From: Thermoplasmata archaeon
GTDB taxonomy: Archaea; Thermoplasmatota; Thermoplasmata; Thermoplasmatales; Thermoplasmataceae
Direction of reading: 5' to 3'
NCBI GenBank assembly: GCA_021797025.1
Contig: JAKAAK010000019.1
Span: 1 to 22,404 of the forward strand
Length of the DNA stretch: 22,404 nucleotides
Positions 6,345-14,427 of the stretch are shown in pieces (the first letter of the stretch is position 1; each line of letters starts with the position of its first letter). The notes beneath the pieces were generated by a model. It was not told the origin of the DNA, did no database searches, and was given only the letters and a program-made list of their open reading frames with translations. The position numbers were made by a program, and so were the translations under genes.

Positions 6345-7110
6345 TTTACTTTTAGTCATAGCACATTTAAAAGAAAAGAAGATATCTATGGAGATGTTAT
6401 CGATTCAAATATAATATTTGGTATTACTAAAATTTGAAAGTATATCGTTTTGCATTAATAAATGTAAGGGCAATCTCATAATATTGACATATAATAAATA
6501 GTGTGAATACGGGGCTTCCAAGATATGTGAGATTTTAGTATTTAGAATATAAAAACATATAAATATTTATTTCTCATTGAAAATAAGGAGTTGCTATACA
6601 GAAATACAGCTTTTAATGTTTAGATTTGAATAGTTGCGACCAGTATGGAAAAATAAACCTGTCGCAAGTCCATACTCAGTAAAACAAGATGTTTTTTTAA
6701 TTTGGCGACCAGAACTTTTCCTATTGTTTTATACACCTCTACTTTTATTATATACACGATTTAACGTATTTCTTATTATTTTTAAAATAATAACTAAACA
6801 ATATAGAATAAACATGTCGCAATTTGTATACAAAGTCTTTATTTTCCTAATTCCCCAAATGCGACCAGTATTTTTAAATATATGTTGCAACTTGTCTCAG
6901 TTTCCGATTATCTCACTTCAAATATAAAGATATGAACTATTTCTGTTATATACGTTAATTGCCGTACATTATCATGAAATTTTAAGCATCACAGTAATCA
7001 TTACAATAATTAAAATAAAAATTCTATGGTCCATATTTATCATATACACAGGACCCAGACTTCCACTCTTGCAGCTCAGCAATCCCTTTAAGTCATCTGC
7101 TGCCTTTCCT
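6345..7110. other. Non-coding region, candidate replication origin area
   Basis: No convincing gene. A 97-codon frame starting with TTG at 6634 has a hydrophobic, low-complexity translation and lies over repeats, so it is not called. The stretch is very AT-rich (especially 6540-6630 and 6720-6810) and contains the inverted motif set listed separately at 6632-6896. Its position beside the helicase operon is where an origin would be expected, but nothing proves it. Confidence 0.4.
6632..6896. repeat. Three pairs of inverted TTGCGAC / GTCGCAA motifs
   Basis: GCGACCAG occurs at 6636-6643, 6705-6712 and 6861-6868, each time on the plus strand. Between and after them lie TGTCGCAA at 6660-6667 and 6815-6822 and the weaker TGTTGCAA at 6883-6890. 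The first pair is an exact inverted repeat (TTGCGAC 6634-6640 and GTCGCAA 6661-6667). The intervening DNA is AT-rich. Alternating forward and reverse copies are typical of initiator- or regulator-binding iterons. Confidence 0.5.
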
Positions 7111-7236
7111 GGCAATAAGACCACAATCATAAGCTATCTTTTCATTGTTATTTTTCAACAACATCTAAGCTTTTCCTCTATGATTTCAGAGTGTAACTCA
7201 CCTAATGGGGTATAATTCTACCATCAATCCCCTTCA
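7111..7236 (+). repeat. Dispersed repeat, copy 2
   Basis: Begins AATAAGACCACAATCATAAG, continues CTATCTTTTCATTGTTATTT and TTCAACAACATCTAAGC, and ends GGGGTATAATTCTACC. The same blocks in the same order occur at 13873-13994, with few mismatches over the first 60 bases. It lies left of the cargo genes; the other copy lies to the right, in the same orientation. Confidence 0.75.
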
Positions 7237-7259
7237 TATCTCTGAAACCATGGTAAAAC

Positions 7260-7439
7260 TCACGATTTCACCTCAAAATCTCTTATGAAACTCATTACCT
7301 CCTCATCCCAGTTATTTATACCATCTGCTATGAATAATAATGATTGCCTCAATCCCCTCCTGTATAAGCCCTCTAATACATACTTATAATTATTATGGGA
7401 TTCTTTAATAGTAAGATAGAATCCTAATATTTCAGATTC
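7260..7439 (-). pseudogene. Fragment of an IS256/mutator-type transposase
   Basis: An open minus-strand frame of about 60 codons: ESEILGFYLTIKESHNNYKY, then VLEGLYRRGLRQSLLFIADG and INNWDEEVMSFIRDFEVK. The pattern of LGF, then a helix ending in L-x-x-RG-L, then a hydrophobic strand ending in ADGI, followed by a helix, is that around the second catalytic aspartate of IS256-family transposases. A stop truncates it on the right and nothing of the C-terminal catalytic part follows. The ends of the insertion sequence are not recognisable. Inactive remnant. Confidence 0.65.
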
Positions 7440-7448
7440 TCAGATTCT

Positions 7449-7547
7449 TTAATACCTGCATATTGCTGCTATTGTAATATTAGAATTCTGGGGTGACTCC
7501 ATTATAATGTTGTACTTCTCCTCGCTTGAGTATATTCTTCCCAGCAT
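7449..7547 (-). pseudogene. N-terminal fragment of a helix-turn-helix transposase
   Basis: 32 codons from ATG at 7547 with GGAGG upstream: MLGRIYSSEEKYNIIMESPQ, then NSNITIAAICRY before a stop. The pattern R-x-Y-S-x-E-x-K-x-x-I-x-x-E ... I-x-x-ICR-Y is that of the helix-turn-helix at the front of IS3/IS481-like transposases. It is cut off by a stop where the next helix should begin and abuts the IS256-like fragment, so two unrelated IS remnants lie side by side. Not functional. Confidence 0.55.
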
Positions 7548-7948
7548 TTACATTACCTCCATTATATATATCTCTTTACATGTGTTTAAACTTAAACTAA
7601 CCATAACCACTGAGGATGAGATGGAGGCTGTGGAAAAAGAAATTGTAAAATCTCTTAAAAAGCGCATTAATGATATAATTGATAAAATAACGGATTTATA
7701 ATACTGCGAAACCGCCGTCCAGGATGCTGAACACAAAGATATACAATCATCCTGAAGCCGTCGATGATGAACAGGACAAGGTACTGCTTCGCCTCCAGAT
7801 TTTCAAATTAATGAATGAGACCACGCCCCTGAATTTCATCCGACTTTGCCCGTCTTTTAATAATTCATAAACAAGAAAACCAATGTTTTAAATTTGAAAC
7901 GTAAATAGAATCGCTCAATTGAAGTAATAGAAATATTTCTCTATTCTA
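7548..7948. other. Gene-poor stretch with possible coding scraps
   Basis: Two plus-strand scraps look protein-like but cannot be assigned. One is a 39-codon tail from GTG 7582 to the stop at 7699-7701 (TTEDEMEAVEKEIVKSLKKR, then INDIIDKITDL), highly charged and helical. The other is a 48-codon frame from ATG 7724 to 7870 (MLNTKIYNHPEAVDDEQDKV...), preceded by AGG. Given the transposase debris next door, both are probably remnants. No RNA gene or clear promoter is seen. Confidence 0.35.
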
Positions 7949-9724
7949 CTATTTGAAAAGTGCCATCAGGCGTTTTTCTATCAAATTTTCCCTTGCCTGA
8001 ATAAAGTCAGGGAATTTTTCAATTCTCCATAATTCAGGATCATCAGGTATCAAATGCTTTACTCTAAAAGATTCGTCACGTGTTGCTAGCCATCTCTCTA
8101 GTGTTTTATCATGCTTTTCTTGATTCTCGTCTGCTGAAAGAAGCTCAAGATTTGCAATACTATCCTTCAAATCTATATATATATTTTTTTGCTCATCAGT
8201 CAGGCCATACTTACTCAGGTTCTTTTTACTAAAGATGCTTTGAGGGAATATGTGATCTTGATCCAATTTAAACGCTCCCCAATTATAATCTCTATAGAGA
8301 ATAGAAAGTGCCAGAAATGTTTGTTTCCCATTATATTGGTTTAATAGGTAGTCGGCAACTGCGTTATCATCAAAATATGCAGTCCTGCCGGCTTTCTCTA
8401 TTACTTTATTTATTGCCGAAATTGGGAAATCAGCATTCTCAGTGTGGGACTGCAATACATTTCTGATACTGCTTAGCATAGAATCGGAGGAACCGCCAAA
8501 AACCCCATTTAGCAATGATGCTATCAACCAATTCCTCACATTCCTTGAGTTTTTAACATCGAAGGAACTCTCTCCTGTAAGCTTAACTTCAGGATGCTTG
8601 AACAAGTAATAACAGACCGGTATCAAAGCGTTTGTAGATGTTAAATTATCACCGTCGACCCCATAGTAATTGGATGCATTCACACCCGCCTCTACTGCCC
8701 TCTTTATTGAGTTCCAATTTTTTTTGATTAAGTTCAGATTTTTCTGTGTAAAGTTTTGCACTTTGTATGCAACAGGAAGATCTGATAATACTAAACAGGA
8801 CTTCATAACGAAATCCTTGTCAAAATTGTTGCGCCTACTAAGTTCTATATTTAAACGATCGACGAAATCATAAATCTCATCCCGGGCATTCATACCATCC
8901 CAACTGGAGGTTATCATAGACAGCAAGAGATCAGATTTACTCAGCTTCGTGCCCCCTTCATTTGCACGGACGAATATATCCAGAACTCTATCGTAATTCT
9001 GATCTGTTTCGGTGTAGTATGAAATTACATCATCTTTCCAGACAGCTCGATAAAGCCTTTCAAGATTCCTTTCAAAAATAGATACCTGCTTCTTTGTAAT
9101 ACCGTCAGGGAGGGCGTCCTTCTCTTCCTCACGAAACTTATAAAAATTGTCTTCGTTATCGAAATCCAAAATTTTTCCGAGTTTGAACCACCTTTCTCCG
9201 CTGGAATTCGAAGGTGGCTTATCATGATCAAAAAATTTCAATCCATAGTATATTTCAGAGTTGTCAGGTTCCTCCAGATTCGGCTCTTCGTTTGGATCTG
9301 GGTTTGGGTCTTTCAGGAGATCAATATATAGTTTCTGTTTTGTCCATGCAGCAGAATCACTCCACCTTTTATATTTCTGTTTCTTTTCATATGTACCTTT
9401 AAGCCCTATTAGAATTGATGTTAATCTTTGCTGTCCATCCAGAATCAATGTCATTTGATGAACCCCCGCTTCATTAGCTGGGTCATTCCTAATTTCATAA
9501 TCTGATCCAGTATCCAAAAATTTGTAGGCATCCCATCTGGTTTTATTTTTATCTTCAAGTTCCCAGAATAGGAAAGAACTGATTGGATACCCACGAAGTA
9601 TAGAGTCAAACAGAGAAATTATTTTTTCTTGATCCCAGACAAATTGCCTTTGAATTGCAGGCAAGAAATATTGTGTATTTATTCTTTTTAAAATATTAGC
9701 TATGTTTTCAGATTTATATGCCAT
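7949..9724 (-). CDS. DUF262/DUF1524 protein, GmrSD-like modification-dependent restriction enzyme
   Basis: 591 residues. The N-terminus has the DUF262 (ParB-like) signature: IQRQFVWDQEKIISLFDSIL, then PISSFLFWEL and LDGQQRLTS (about 95-103), the GmrS NTPase-type motif. The C-terminus has the DUF1524 HNH-like nuclease pattern, DQDHIFPQS (about 488-496) followed by SIANLELLSADENQEKHDKT, with conserved His, Pro, Asn and Lys. Fused GmrSD proteins cut phage DNA carrying modified (for example glucosylated) cytosine; other DUF262 proteins are also anti-phage. The start is ATG 9724, with AAGGAG twelve bases upstream; the TTG at 9736 touches that site and is rejected. All key motifs are intact, so it is probably active. 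Substrate cannot be told from sequence. Confidence 0.9.
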   Translation of the reverse strand: MAYKSENIANILKRINTQYFLPAIQRQFVWDQEKIISLFDSILRGYPISSFLFWELEDKNKTRWDAYKFLDTGSDYEIRNDPANEAGVHQMTLILDGQQRLTSILIGLKGTYEKKQKYKRWSDSAAWTKQKLYIDLLKDPNPDPNEEPNLEEPDNSEIYYGLKFFDHDKPPSNSSGERWFKLGKILDFDNEDNFYKFREEEKDALPDGITKKQVSIFERNLERLYRAVWKDDVISYYTETDQNYDRVLDIFVRANEGGTKLSKSDLLLSMITSSWDGMNARDEIYDFVDRLNIELSRRNNFDKDFVMKSCLVLSDLPVAYKVQNFTQKNLNLIKKNWNSIKRAVEAGVNASNYYGVDGDNLTSTNALIPVCYYLFKHPEVKLTGESSFDVKNSRNVRNWLIASLLNGVFGGSSDSMLSSIRNVLQSHTENADFPISAINKVIEKAGRTAYFDDNAVADYLLNQYNGKQTFLALSILYRDYNWGAFKLDQDHIFPQSIFSKKNLSKYGLTDEQKNIYIDLKDSIANLELLSADENQEKHDKTLERWLATRDESFRVKHLIPDDPELWRIEKFPDFIQARENLIEKRLMALFK

Positions 9725-10129
9725 ATTTATTAACAACTCCTTTTCACGTTATATTAGGTAATATTATTAAAATTTTTCCTAGCTTTATATCTTTGCATCT
9801 ACCTCACTAAATATTAAATTATATAACATTAAATTGAATCATGATTAATTATCGCTAATGAAATTAAATTTTTTCTATATAGATGAATCAAATATACAGT
9901 AGTTCACGATAGATATTATCTTCTTCCACAGTATCCCCTCAATTTTATTTTCTTCATATTCAAAGCCCATTGTGCCATACATGTACTATAAGGGCCCTTC
10001 TATTTCTTTTTCTGCTACATAGTAATAGCCGTATAATCAATAACAACGGAAGAATCTATTTCTGCATTGTAATTACCCGTATTTAGGGTTAAACGATATA
10101 TTTTAAATATTTGCAGATATACTTTATAT
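9725..10129. other. Intergenic region with a possible decayed gene on the minus strand
   Basis: About 400 bases. The minus strand between about 9885 and 10060 reads protein-like in one frame (YGYYYVAEKEIEGPL, stop, YMYGTMGFEYEENKIEGILW, KKIISIVNYCIF), interrupted by a stop. It could be the tail of a dead gene, possibly a transposase; I cannot assign it. Near the right end lies the TATA box of the next gene. Confidence 0.3.
10101..10109 (+). promoter_or_regulatory. TATA box for the TcmP gene
   Basis: TTTTAAATA is centred about 25 bases before ATG 10130, with no ribosome binding site between, so the transcript is probably leaderless. Confidence 0.5.
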
Positions 10130-11089
10130 ATGGATGAATATGAATGGCTTAAAAACAGGATAAGGATGATTACTCTTAATAATGATATTTATAAAAAGAT
10201 AAATTCAGGAAATTCTTATATAGACACTTTTAAGCCAGGTGCCTGGACCATGATAAAAGAATTACTCTTGGCATACTACGCCCCTAGCTATATAACAATA
10301 ATGAGAAAACAGGACTGGATTAACGAACTATGCTATGTTGATCTATTTGCCGGTTCAGGTGTAATAACGCTGAAGAAACTTGGAAAGAATTATCTCGGAT
10401 CGCCCTTAATAGTAAAATACGCCATTAAAAAAAATTTTGACAAATACTATTTCTTTGACAATAATGAAAACAACATCAATCAGTTAAAAGGTCTGATTCA
10501 AGATAAGGATTCCTCTGTTTTGTATGGGGATTCCAATATTGAAATAGATAGAATTCTACCGGAACTCTCAAAACAAGGAGTTCACTCATTAATATTTATA
10601 GATCCATTCGCAATGGAAATAAAATTTAACACCATAAAAAAATTATCCAATATAGGCTGCGATTTAATGATAAATGTGGCGACGGAGGAGATAAAACGTG
10701 TTGTAGATCAGTATTACAGAGAAAATTGTAATACAAACGCATTAGACGGCTTCTTTGGAGATGATAACTGGAAAAAAAATCTGACTAAAGTGTCAAGCGA
10801 TGAAGAAATTTATGATTATTACGCCCGGAAAATAGTGGAGGAGGTCGGTAAAAAAAAGCCCAGCAGCACTAAAATTTATAAAACACTCAACGGTCATCAT
10901 TATCATATACTTTTTACATCGACATGGGGCAACGGCGAGAGACCAAAATTTTTCAATATTATAGATGATTTCAACAAGCACATAAAAAATCTAGATGGCA
11001 ATAGAATGATGAAGTTTATTGAAAATAATATAGAAAATGATAATACACTTGACAGGTTTGCCGATGATAAAAACGGAAAATTCTTCTGA
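10130..11089 (+). CDS. tcmP: Three-Cys-motif partner protein (TcmP), methyltransferase-like
   Basis: 319 residues. YVDLFAGSGV (about 70-78) is a Rossmann methyltransferase motif I. After it come LGSPLIVKYAI, the acidic YYFFDNNENNINQL that would hold the SAM ribose, YGDSN, and the motif IV-like LIFIDPFAMEIKF (IDPF at about 157-160). This order, with an early DTFKPGAW-type segment before motif I, is that of TcmP proteins, a family named because it is usually encoded beside a protein with a conserved three-cysteine motif. Here the neighbour is the radical SAM protein on the opposite strand; the two stop codons touch (11089/11090). Function of the family is not established; nucleic acid or protein methylation in a mobile-element or defence context is inferred. 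It has a leaderless promoter. Confidence 0.85.
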   Translation: MDEYEWLKNRIRMITLNNDIYKKINSGNSYIDTFKPGAWTMIKELLLAYYAPSYITIMRKQDWINELCYVDLFAGSGVITLKKLGKNYLGSPLIVKYAIKKNFDKYYFFDNNENNINQLKGLIQDKDSSVLYGDSNIEIDRILPELSKQGVHSLIFIDPFAMEIKFNTIKKLSNIGCDLMINVATEEIKRVVDQYYRENCNTNALDGFFGDDNWKKNLTKVSSDEEIYDYYARKIVEEVGKKKPSSTKIYKTLNGHHYHILFTSTWGNGERPKFFNIIDDFNKHIKNLDGNRMMKFIENNIENDNTLDRFADDKNGKFF

Positions 11090-12097
11090 TTAGTTATATT
11101 TGTGTTCTCTCCACCATATCCCATCCAACCCATATTTTTTAAGCAGTGAATAGAAGTGCTGTTCAACTGGCCTGTCAAATCCATTAAGATAAAGTTGTTC
11201 ACCAAGCAGTGATTCAATCTCTTTTATGTTTGAACCCCGAGCATGTATTGTCTCGCCGTAAATGAAATCAGGTTTTATATCGGAAATGGCCCTTATTATC
11301 TCTTCCATATCCTGTGTTACATCCGGCCTGATCTTCAGTGGCGGCATCACCGGCGCAATTATAATCCCAGCCTTCAATCCCCTGCTTTTGGCATTCCTTA
11401 TTATGTTTATCCTTTCCTCCGGCGGTGAAACCCTTGGCTCAATGAATCTTGCCAGTTCTGCATTCATTGTAGCAACGGATACCTGTATCCTTACCTGGTC
11501 CTTATACTTCTCATATATATCAAAATCCCTTTTAACCAGTGGAGACCTTGTCTGCACACATAATTTAACACCATTCTCAAGGGCCTTTGTAATAATCTTC
11601 CTTGTAGTATTGTATAGCTGCGGAAGATAGGGATCATGCATTGATGAGATCATAACTTCTACTCCAGACCATCTAGACCAGTTTGTCTTTTCTATTGCAT
11701 AATCGATATTAATGGGAGTGTAAAAGTAGTCCCCCCATGATCTATTAACGCCCCTGCCGATTCTTTTAGAGTCATATCTTTTATGTATTGAATCTACATA
11801 GCAGAACCTGCATGCATGCGTGCAACCTACAGCATAATTCAAGGCCCATCCATCTGATAATTCCTTGCCGACACCTCCCTTTTCTACATAGGTTAATTTT
11901 GAAGGTTTTATTAAGGGTGGATTTATTTTATATTCTCCATAGGCAACGCTTCTTAAATCCCTGGAAAAGTTGTAGTCATCTATTGATTCATTTTCTGATT
12001 TAATCTTCTCGATGCGTTTAATTCTAATTGTCTGCCAAGCCTTAACAGCGGCCATGTGCTGTTTTTCCTTCTCAGGATCTTTAACTATATTCAGCAT
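11090..12097 (-). CDS. Radical SAM protein of the spore photoproduct lyase-like type
   Basis: 335 residues. The cluster-binding motif is C92-x3-C96-x2-C99 (GCTHACRFCYVDS), preceded by GWALNYAVG as in SPL-like radical SAM proteins. A TIM-barrel pattern follows: VEVMISSMHDPYLP, GVKLCVQTRSPLV, IQVSVAT, EPRVSPPEERI and GLKAGIIIAPVMPP. It should bind a 4Fe-4S cluster and cleave SAM to a 5'-deoxyadenosyl radical. SPL-like relatives act on nucleic acids, but the substrate here is unknown. It faces the TcmP gene tail to tail with no gap, so overlapping transcripts are likely. An AATTTATAG-type TATA box about 30 bases upstream of 12097 suggests a leaderless start. It probably forms a functional pair with TcmP. 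Confidence 0.87.
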   Translation of the reverse strand: MLNIVKDPEKEKQHMAAVKAWQTIRIKRIEKIKSENESIDDYNFSRDLRSVAYGEYKINPPLIKPSKLTYVEKGGVGKELSDGWALNYAVGCTHACRFCYVDSIHKRYDSKRIGRGVNRSWGDYFYTPINIDYAIEKTNWSRWSGVEVMISSMHDPYLPQLYNTTRKIITKALENGVKLCVQTRSPLVKRDFDIYEKYKDQVRIQVSVATMNAELARFIEPRVSPPEERINIIRNAKSRGLKAGIIIAPVMPPLKIRPDVTQDMEEIIRAISDIKPDFIYGETIHARGSNIKEIESLLGEQLYLNGFDRPVEQHFYSLLKKYGLDGIWWREHKYN

Positions 12098-12268
12098 ATG
12101 TTTTCATATATATAATAAAAAGACCCCTATAAATTTATTTATTTTTATATAAATATAATTTTAATTAAAATAAAATAACTCATATCTCTTAGAATCCCTA
12201 ACATGCTTATTATTCACCGAATAAATTTAAAATGAAATCATTGTAATTTATATTCATTAGGAATTAAG

Positions 12269-12559
12269 CTACTGTTTCTGATTGTTGCTGCTTTTCTTCT
12301 TAATATGATCCATTGTTAAAGCAATTATCACAATAATTATCAGCAATGTCACATAGGAGATAGGTATTATGTAAAACCATGCACTGTTTAACGTTGCCAA
12401 ATAAACAACCTCCATAATAAAAACTGCCAATATAATTGATACCAAAAGCACTGTGAGATGCTGTCTATCAACATACAAGGCTGCAAATCCGAAGGAACAT
12501 ACTACTACGCCGATAAATAGCAAAACAAAACCATAAAATAAATTCTGTGCATCAAACAT
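12269..12559 (-). CDS. Small membrane protein with three transmembrane segments
   Basis: 96 residues from ATG 12559. Hydrophobic stretches NLFYGFVLLFIGVVVCSFGF, LTVLLVSIILAVFIMEVVYL and AWFYIIPISYVTLLIIIVII are three membrane helices, followed by a basic cytoplasmic-type tail (DHIKKKSSNNQKQ). I chose M8 of the longer frame because GGTG lies eight bases upstream; an ATG at 12580 directly after the previous stop is the alternative. It is the second gene of a two-gene unit with the protein at 12581-12940. No family recognised; the pair could be a host membrane module or part of the element's cargo. Confidence 0.65.
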   Translation of the reverse strand: MFDAQNLFYGFVLLFIGVVVCSFGFAALYVDRQHLTVLLVSIILAVFIMEVVYLATLNSAWFYIIPISYVTLLIIIVIIALTMDHIKKKSSNNQKQ

Positions 12560-12580
12560 AATTATGACACCATTTGCCAT

Positions 12581-12940
12581 TTATAAGGCTAATGAATCTA
12601 TAAATAGGCTGTATAGGAAATGTGAATTTCTCTTCTTTCTTTCCTCTTCTATTAAAAGATTATTTTGGAATGGTTCGCCCCCACCTTCTATTTGCTTGCC
12701 GTTTCCAGCATTTATAACAGCCTGCTTTAATAATTCTGAAAAATTTACGTCATTCTTATCCGTAAAATCTTTTAAAGTTTCATCTACTAGTTCTTGTATA
12801 TATCCAAATATTTCCTGCATAGTATTATTCTTCTTTACAAAAGTGATAATCAACCTTGAGGTGAAGCCGATGAAGAAAAGCACTGTAGGGAATACATATA
12901 TTAAAAGTTTAAATGGAGCTAAAGAAACTGTAAAACTCAT
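12581..12940 (-). CDS. Membrane-anchored hypothetical protein
   Basis: 119 residues. An N-terminal hydrophobic stretch (FKLLIYVFPTVLFFIGF, residues about 10-26, continuing to residue 35) anchors the protein. The rest is a soluble, mostly helical part (MQEIFGYIQELVDETLKDFT ... ELLKQAVINAG) with a GGGEPF loop. A TATA box (CTTAAATATTT, about 12961-12971) is about 25 bases before ATG 12940, giving a leaderless start. The opposite strand is also open over this stretch, but the minus-strand product is far more protein-like. Function unknown; likely co-transcribed with the following small membrane protein. Confidence 0.65.
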   Translation of the reverse strand: MSFTVSLAPFKLLIYVFPTVLFFIGFTSRLIITFVKKNNTMQEIFGYIQELVDETLKDFTDKNDVNFSELLKQAVINAGNGKQIEGGGEPFQNNLLIEEERKKRNSHFLYSLFIDSLAL

Positions 12941-13094
12941 CTAAATTCATCCATAAGAAATATTTAAGCTTTACATTTTTCCAAGAAAGTTGCATAATCA
13001 ATATTCCTCCGTGATTTATTGCGCTTATTGCAGAAATAAACTGTTAAAATAATTTCTAATTTTACATCCAAGGATTCAATAATTTAATAATATG

Positions 13095-13721
13095 TTATAA
13101 TAATATTCCCTTTAATGCTTCTCTCTCCACCTCAGGTGTAATCACCATATAATATTTTATTGTCGTTAATGCATTAGAGTGACCTAATCTCCTGGCTATA
13201 ATCTTATCCGAAACCCCATGTTGCAATAAATATATAGCTAGCCCATGCCTGAACATATGAGGATGAAGATCCATACCGAGCTTATTCCCATAGTTTTTAA
13301 CTATCTCCCATGCCCTTTGCCTGGTGAAATTAAAATATCTCACAGTTACATTGTATTTCCTCATGAAATTCGATATTTCCAGTAGCAGGGAGTCGGATAC
13401 AGGAATATTGTTAATAAACCCGTGCCTTTTCTTTACAACCAGGGTGATGATTTTCTTATTGAAGTCTATATCGCCTATTTTTAGGCCTATGATATCAGAG
13501 ATCCTTCCTCCAAGCTCCCACATGAATTCCATGGGTAATTTATCTCTATCCTTCAGGTACGGAATCAATTTCTTATTCAGGTATCTATGGTACTCATTAT
13601 TCTCAATTTCATTTAATAATGACATGTAATCGTTATAGGTGACATGCGGAGGTAATTCTGACTCATCTTTTATCCTTAATGCCATCCTTAGATTTTTCAT
13701 CTGAATATTTTTCTCTTCCAT
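13095..13721 (-). CDS. Compact tyrosine recombinase (integrase)
   Basis: 208 residues with the full catalytic set of the phage-integrase family: R73 (ELGGRISDIIGL), the beta-hairpin lysine K97 or K98 (LVVKKRHGF), H155-x2-R158 (HPHMFRHGLA), H181 (ARRLGHSNALTTIKYY) and the nucleophile Y190 or Y191. It is about 100 residues shorter than XerC/D-type enzymes: only about 65 residues precede the catalytic arginine, so the usual N-terminal core-binding domain is cut down to a remnant. No truncating stop or frameshift is seen upstream, so this looks like a genuine short form. It would integrate or excise the element by strand exchange at an att site; no tRNA gene or att pair is visible. The repeat arrays begin just upstream of it. 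Confidence 0.9.
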   Translation of the reverse strand: MEEKNIQMKNLRMALRIKDESELPPHVTYNDYMSLLNEIENNEYHRYLNKKLIPYLKDRDKLPMEFMWELGGRISDIIGLKIGDIDFNKKIITLVVKKRHGFINNIPVSDSLLLEISNFMRKYNVTVRYFNFTRQRAWEIVKNYGNKLGMDLHPHMFRHGLAIYLLQHGVSDKIIARRLGHSNALTTIKYYMVITPEVEREALKGILL

Positions 13722-13872
13722 TACTTAACACTTCTGTATTATGTAAAATGATATTAAATATAATATTTTCTATGGAGCTGTAGATCTCTAATCCTTTAAA
13801 AAATGTCTATTTAAAATACCTTTACAATTCTGTTACTTTTGTAAAGCAATATTGCAACAGATCTTTTACCTA

Positions 13873-14026
13873 GAACATAAGGCCACAATCATAAACTATC
13901 TTTTCATTGTTATTTTTCAACAACATCGAAGCCTTTCCTCTATGTTTTTAGAGTCTAAATTCTCTTTAGGGTATAATTCTACCCTTAATACTTTCATTTT
14001 GAAAAGTATATAAAGAAAATGCCTTT
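13873..14026 (+). repeat. Dispersed repeat, copy 3 (longest)
   Basis: Starts AACATAAGGCCACAATCATA, then AACTATCTTTTCATTGTTAT, CAACATCGAAGCCTTT, AGGGTATAATTCTACCC and TTTCATTTTGAAAAGTATAT. It shares its left part with copy 2 (7111-7236) and its right part with copy 1 (1651-1771). A further partial copy of the left end (GAATATAAGGCCACAATC) begins at 14715. Confidence 0.75.
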
Positions 14027-14130
14027 TTTCATGAAAGACATAAGTAATCAGCCTTAAATTTTTGATGGTCTGGAAGGCAAAAATGAATGATAACTTTTCA
14101 TACCGTTAAGATGTATTTTATGGTCCATGT

Positions 14131-14266
14131 TTTGCTTTTATTCATAATTAGTTAATATTACACATGAAATACGAGTGGACATGGACAATACGTTTTTAAA
14201 TCCTTTATTCCTTTATATCTGTAACTGTTCACGTGGTGTTCACTTTGTAAAAGATAAAAGGTTCAT
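14131..14266 (+). repeat. 136-bp direct repeat, copy A
   Basis: Identical base for base to 14424-14559. Inside lie ATTAGTTAATATTACACATG, a left arm GTGGACATGGACAA (14175-14188), an AT-rich middle, and a right arm with two GTTCAC motifs 11 bases apart (14227-14232, 14238-14243). No protein of useful length is encoded. Confidence 0.95.
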
Positions 14267-14330
14267 TTCCTATTCTACAATATAAAATATTTAAGATTGT
14301 AGATTGAAATATACATTCACTCTTAATTAA

Positions 14331-14427
14331 TTAATATTACATATGAAAATGTGAATGACCGTGACCACTTCATTTGTCTATAGTGTATTTTACTTATTCT
14401 CTATCTGGTCACTTGGTGGTCACTTTG
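14331..14427 (+). repeat. Diverged middle copy of the repeat unit
   Basis: Same layout as the flanking identical copies: TTAATATTACATATGAAA, left arm GACCGTGACCAC (14357-14368), AT-rich middle, and right arm GGTCAC at 14407-14412 and 14418-14423, again 11 bases apart. GTGACCAC (14361-14368) and GTGGTCAC (14416-14423) are exact inverted complements. Confidence 0.8.

Noticed and set aside
6634..6927. 97-codon open frame beginning with TTG
   Set aside because: Hydrophobic low-complexity translation, no ribosome binding site or suitable TATA box, and it lies over the inverted motif set.
11243..12003. Plus-strand frames opposite the radical SAM gene
   Set aside because: They are shadows of a gene with clear catalytic motifs on the minus strand.
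12564..12944. 126-codon plus-strand frame
   Set aside because: Antisense to the 12581-12940 minus-strand gene, which has a leaderless promoter and a more protein-like composition; the plus-strand product is rich in S, F and C as expected for a shadow.
14164..14199. 11-codon ORF (MKYEWTWTIRF) in the 136-bp repeat
   Set aside because: Too short, no ribosome binding site, and the matching position in the diverged middle copy has a stop after two codons.
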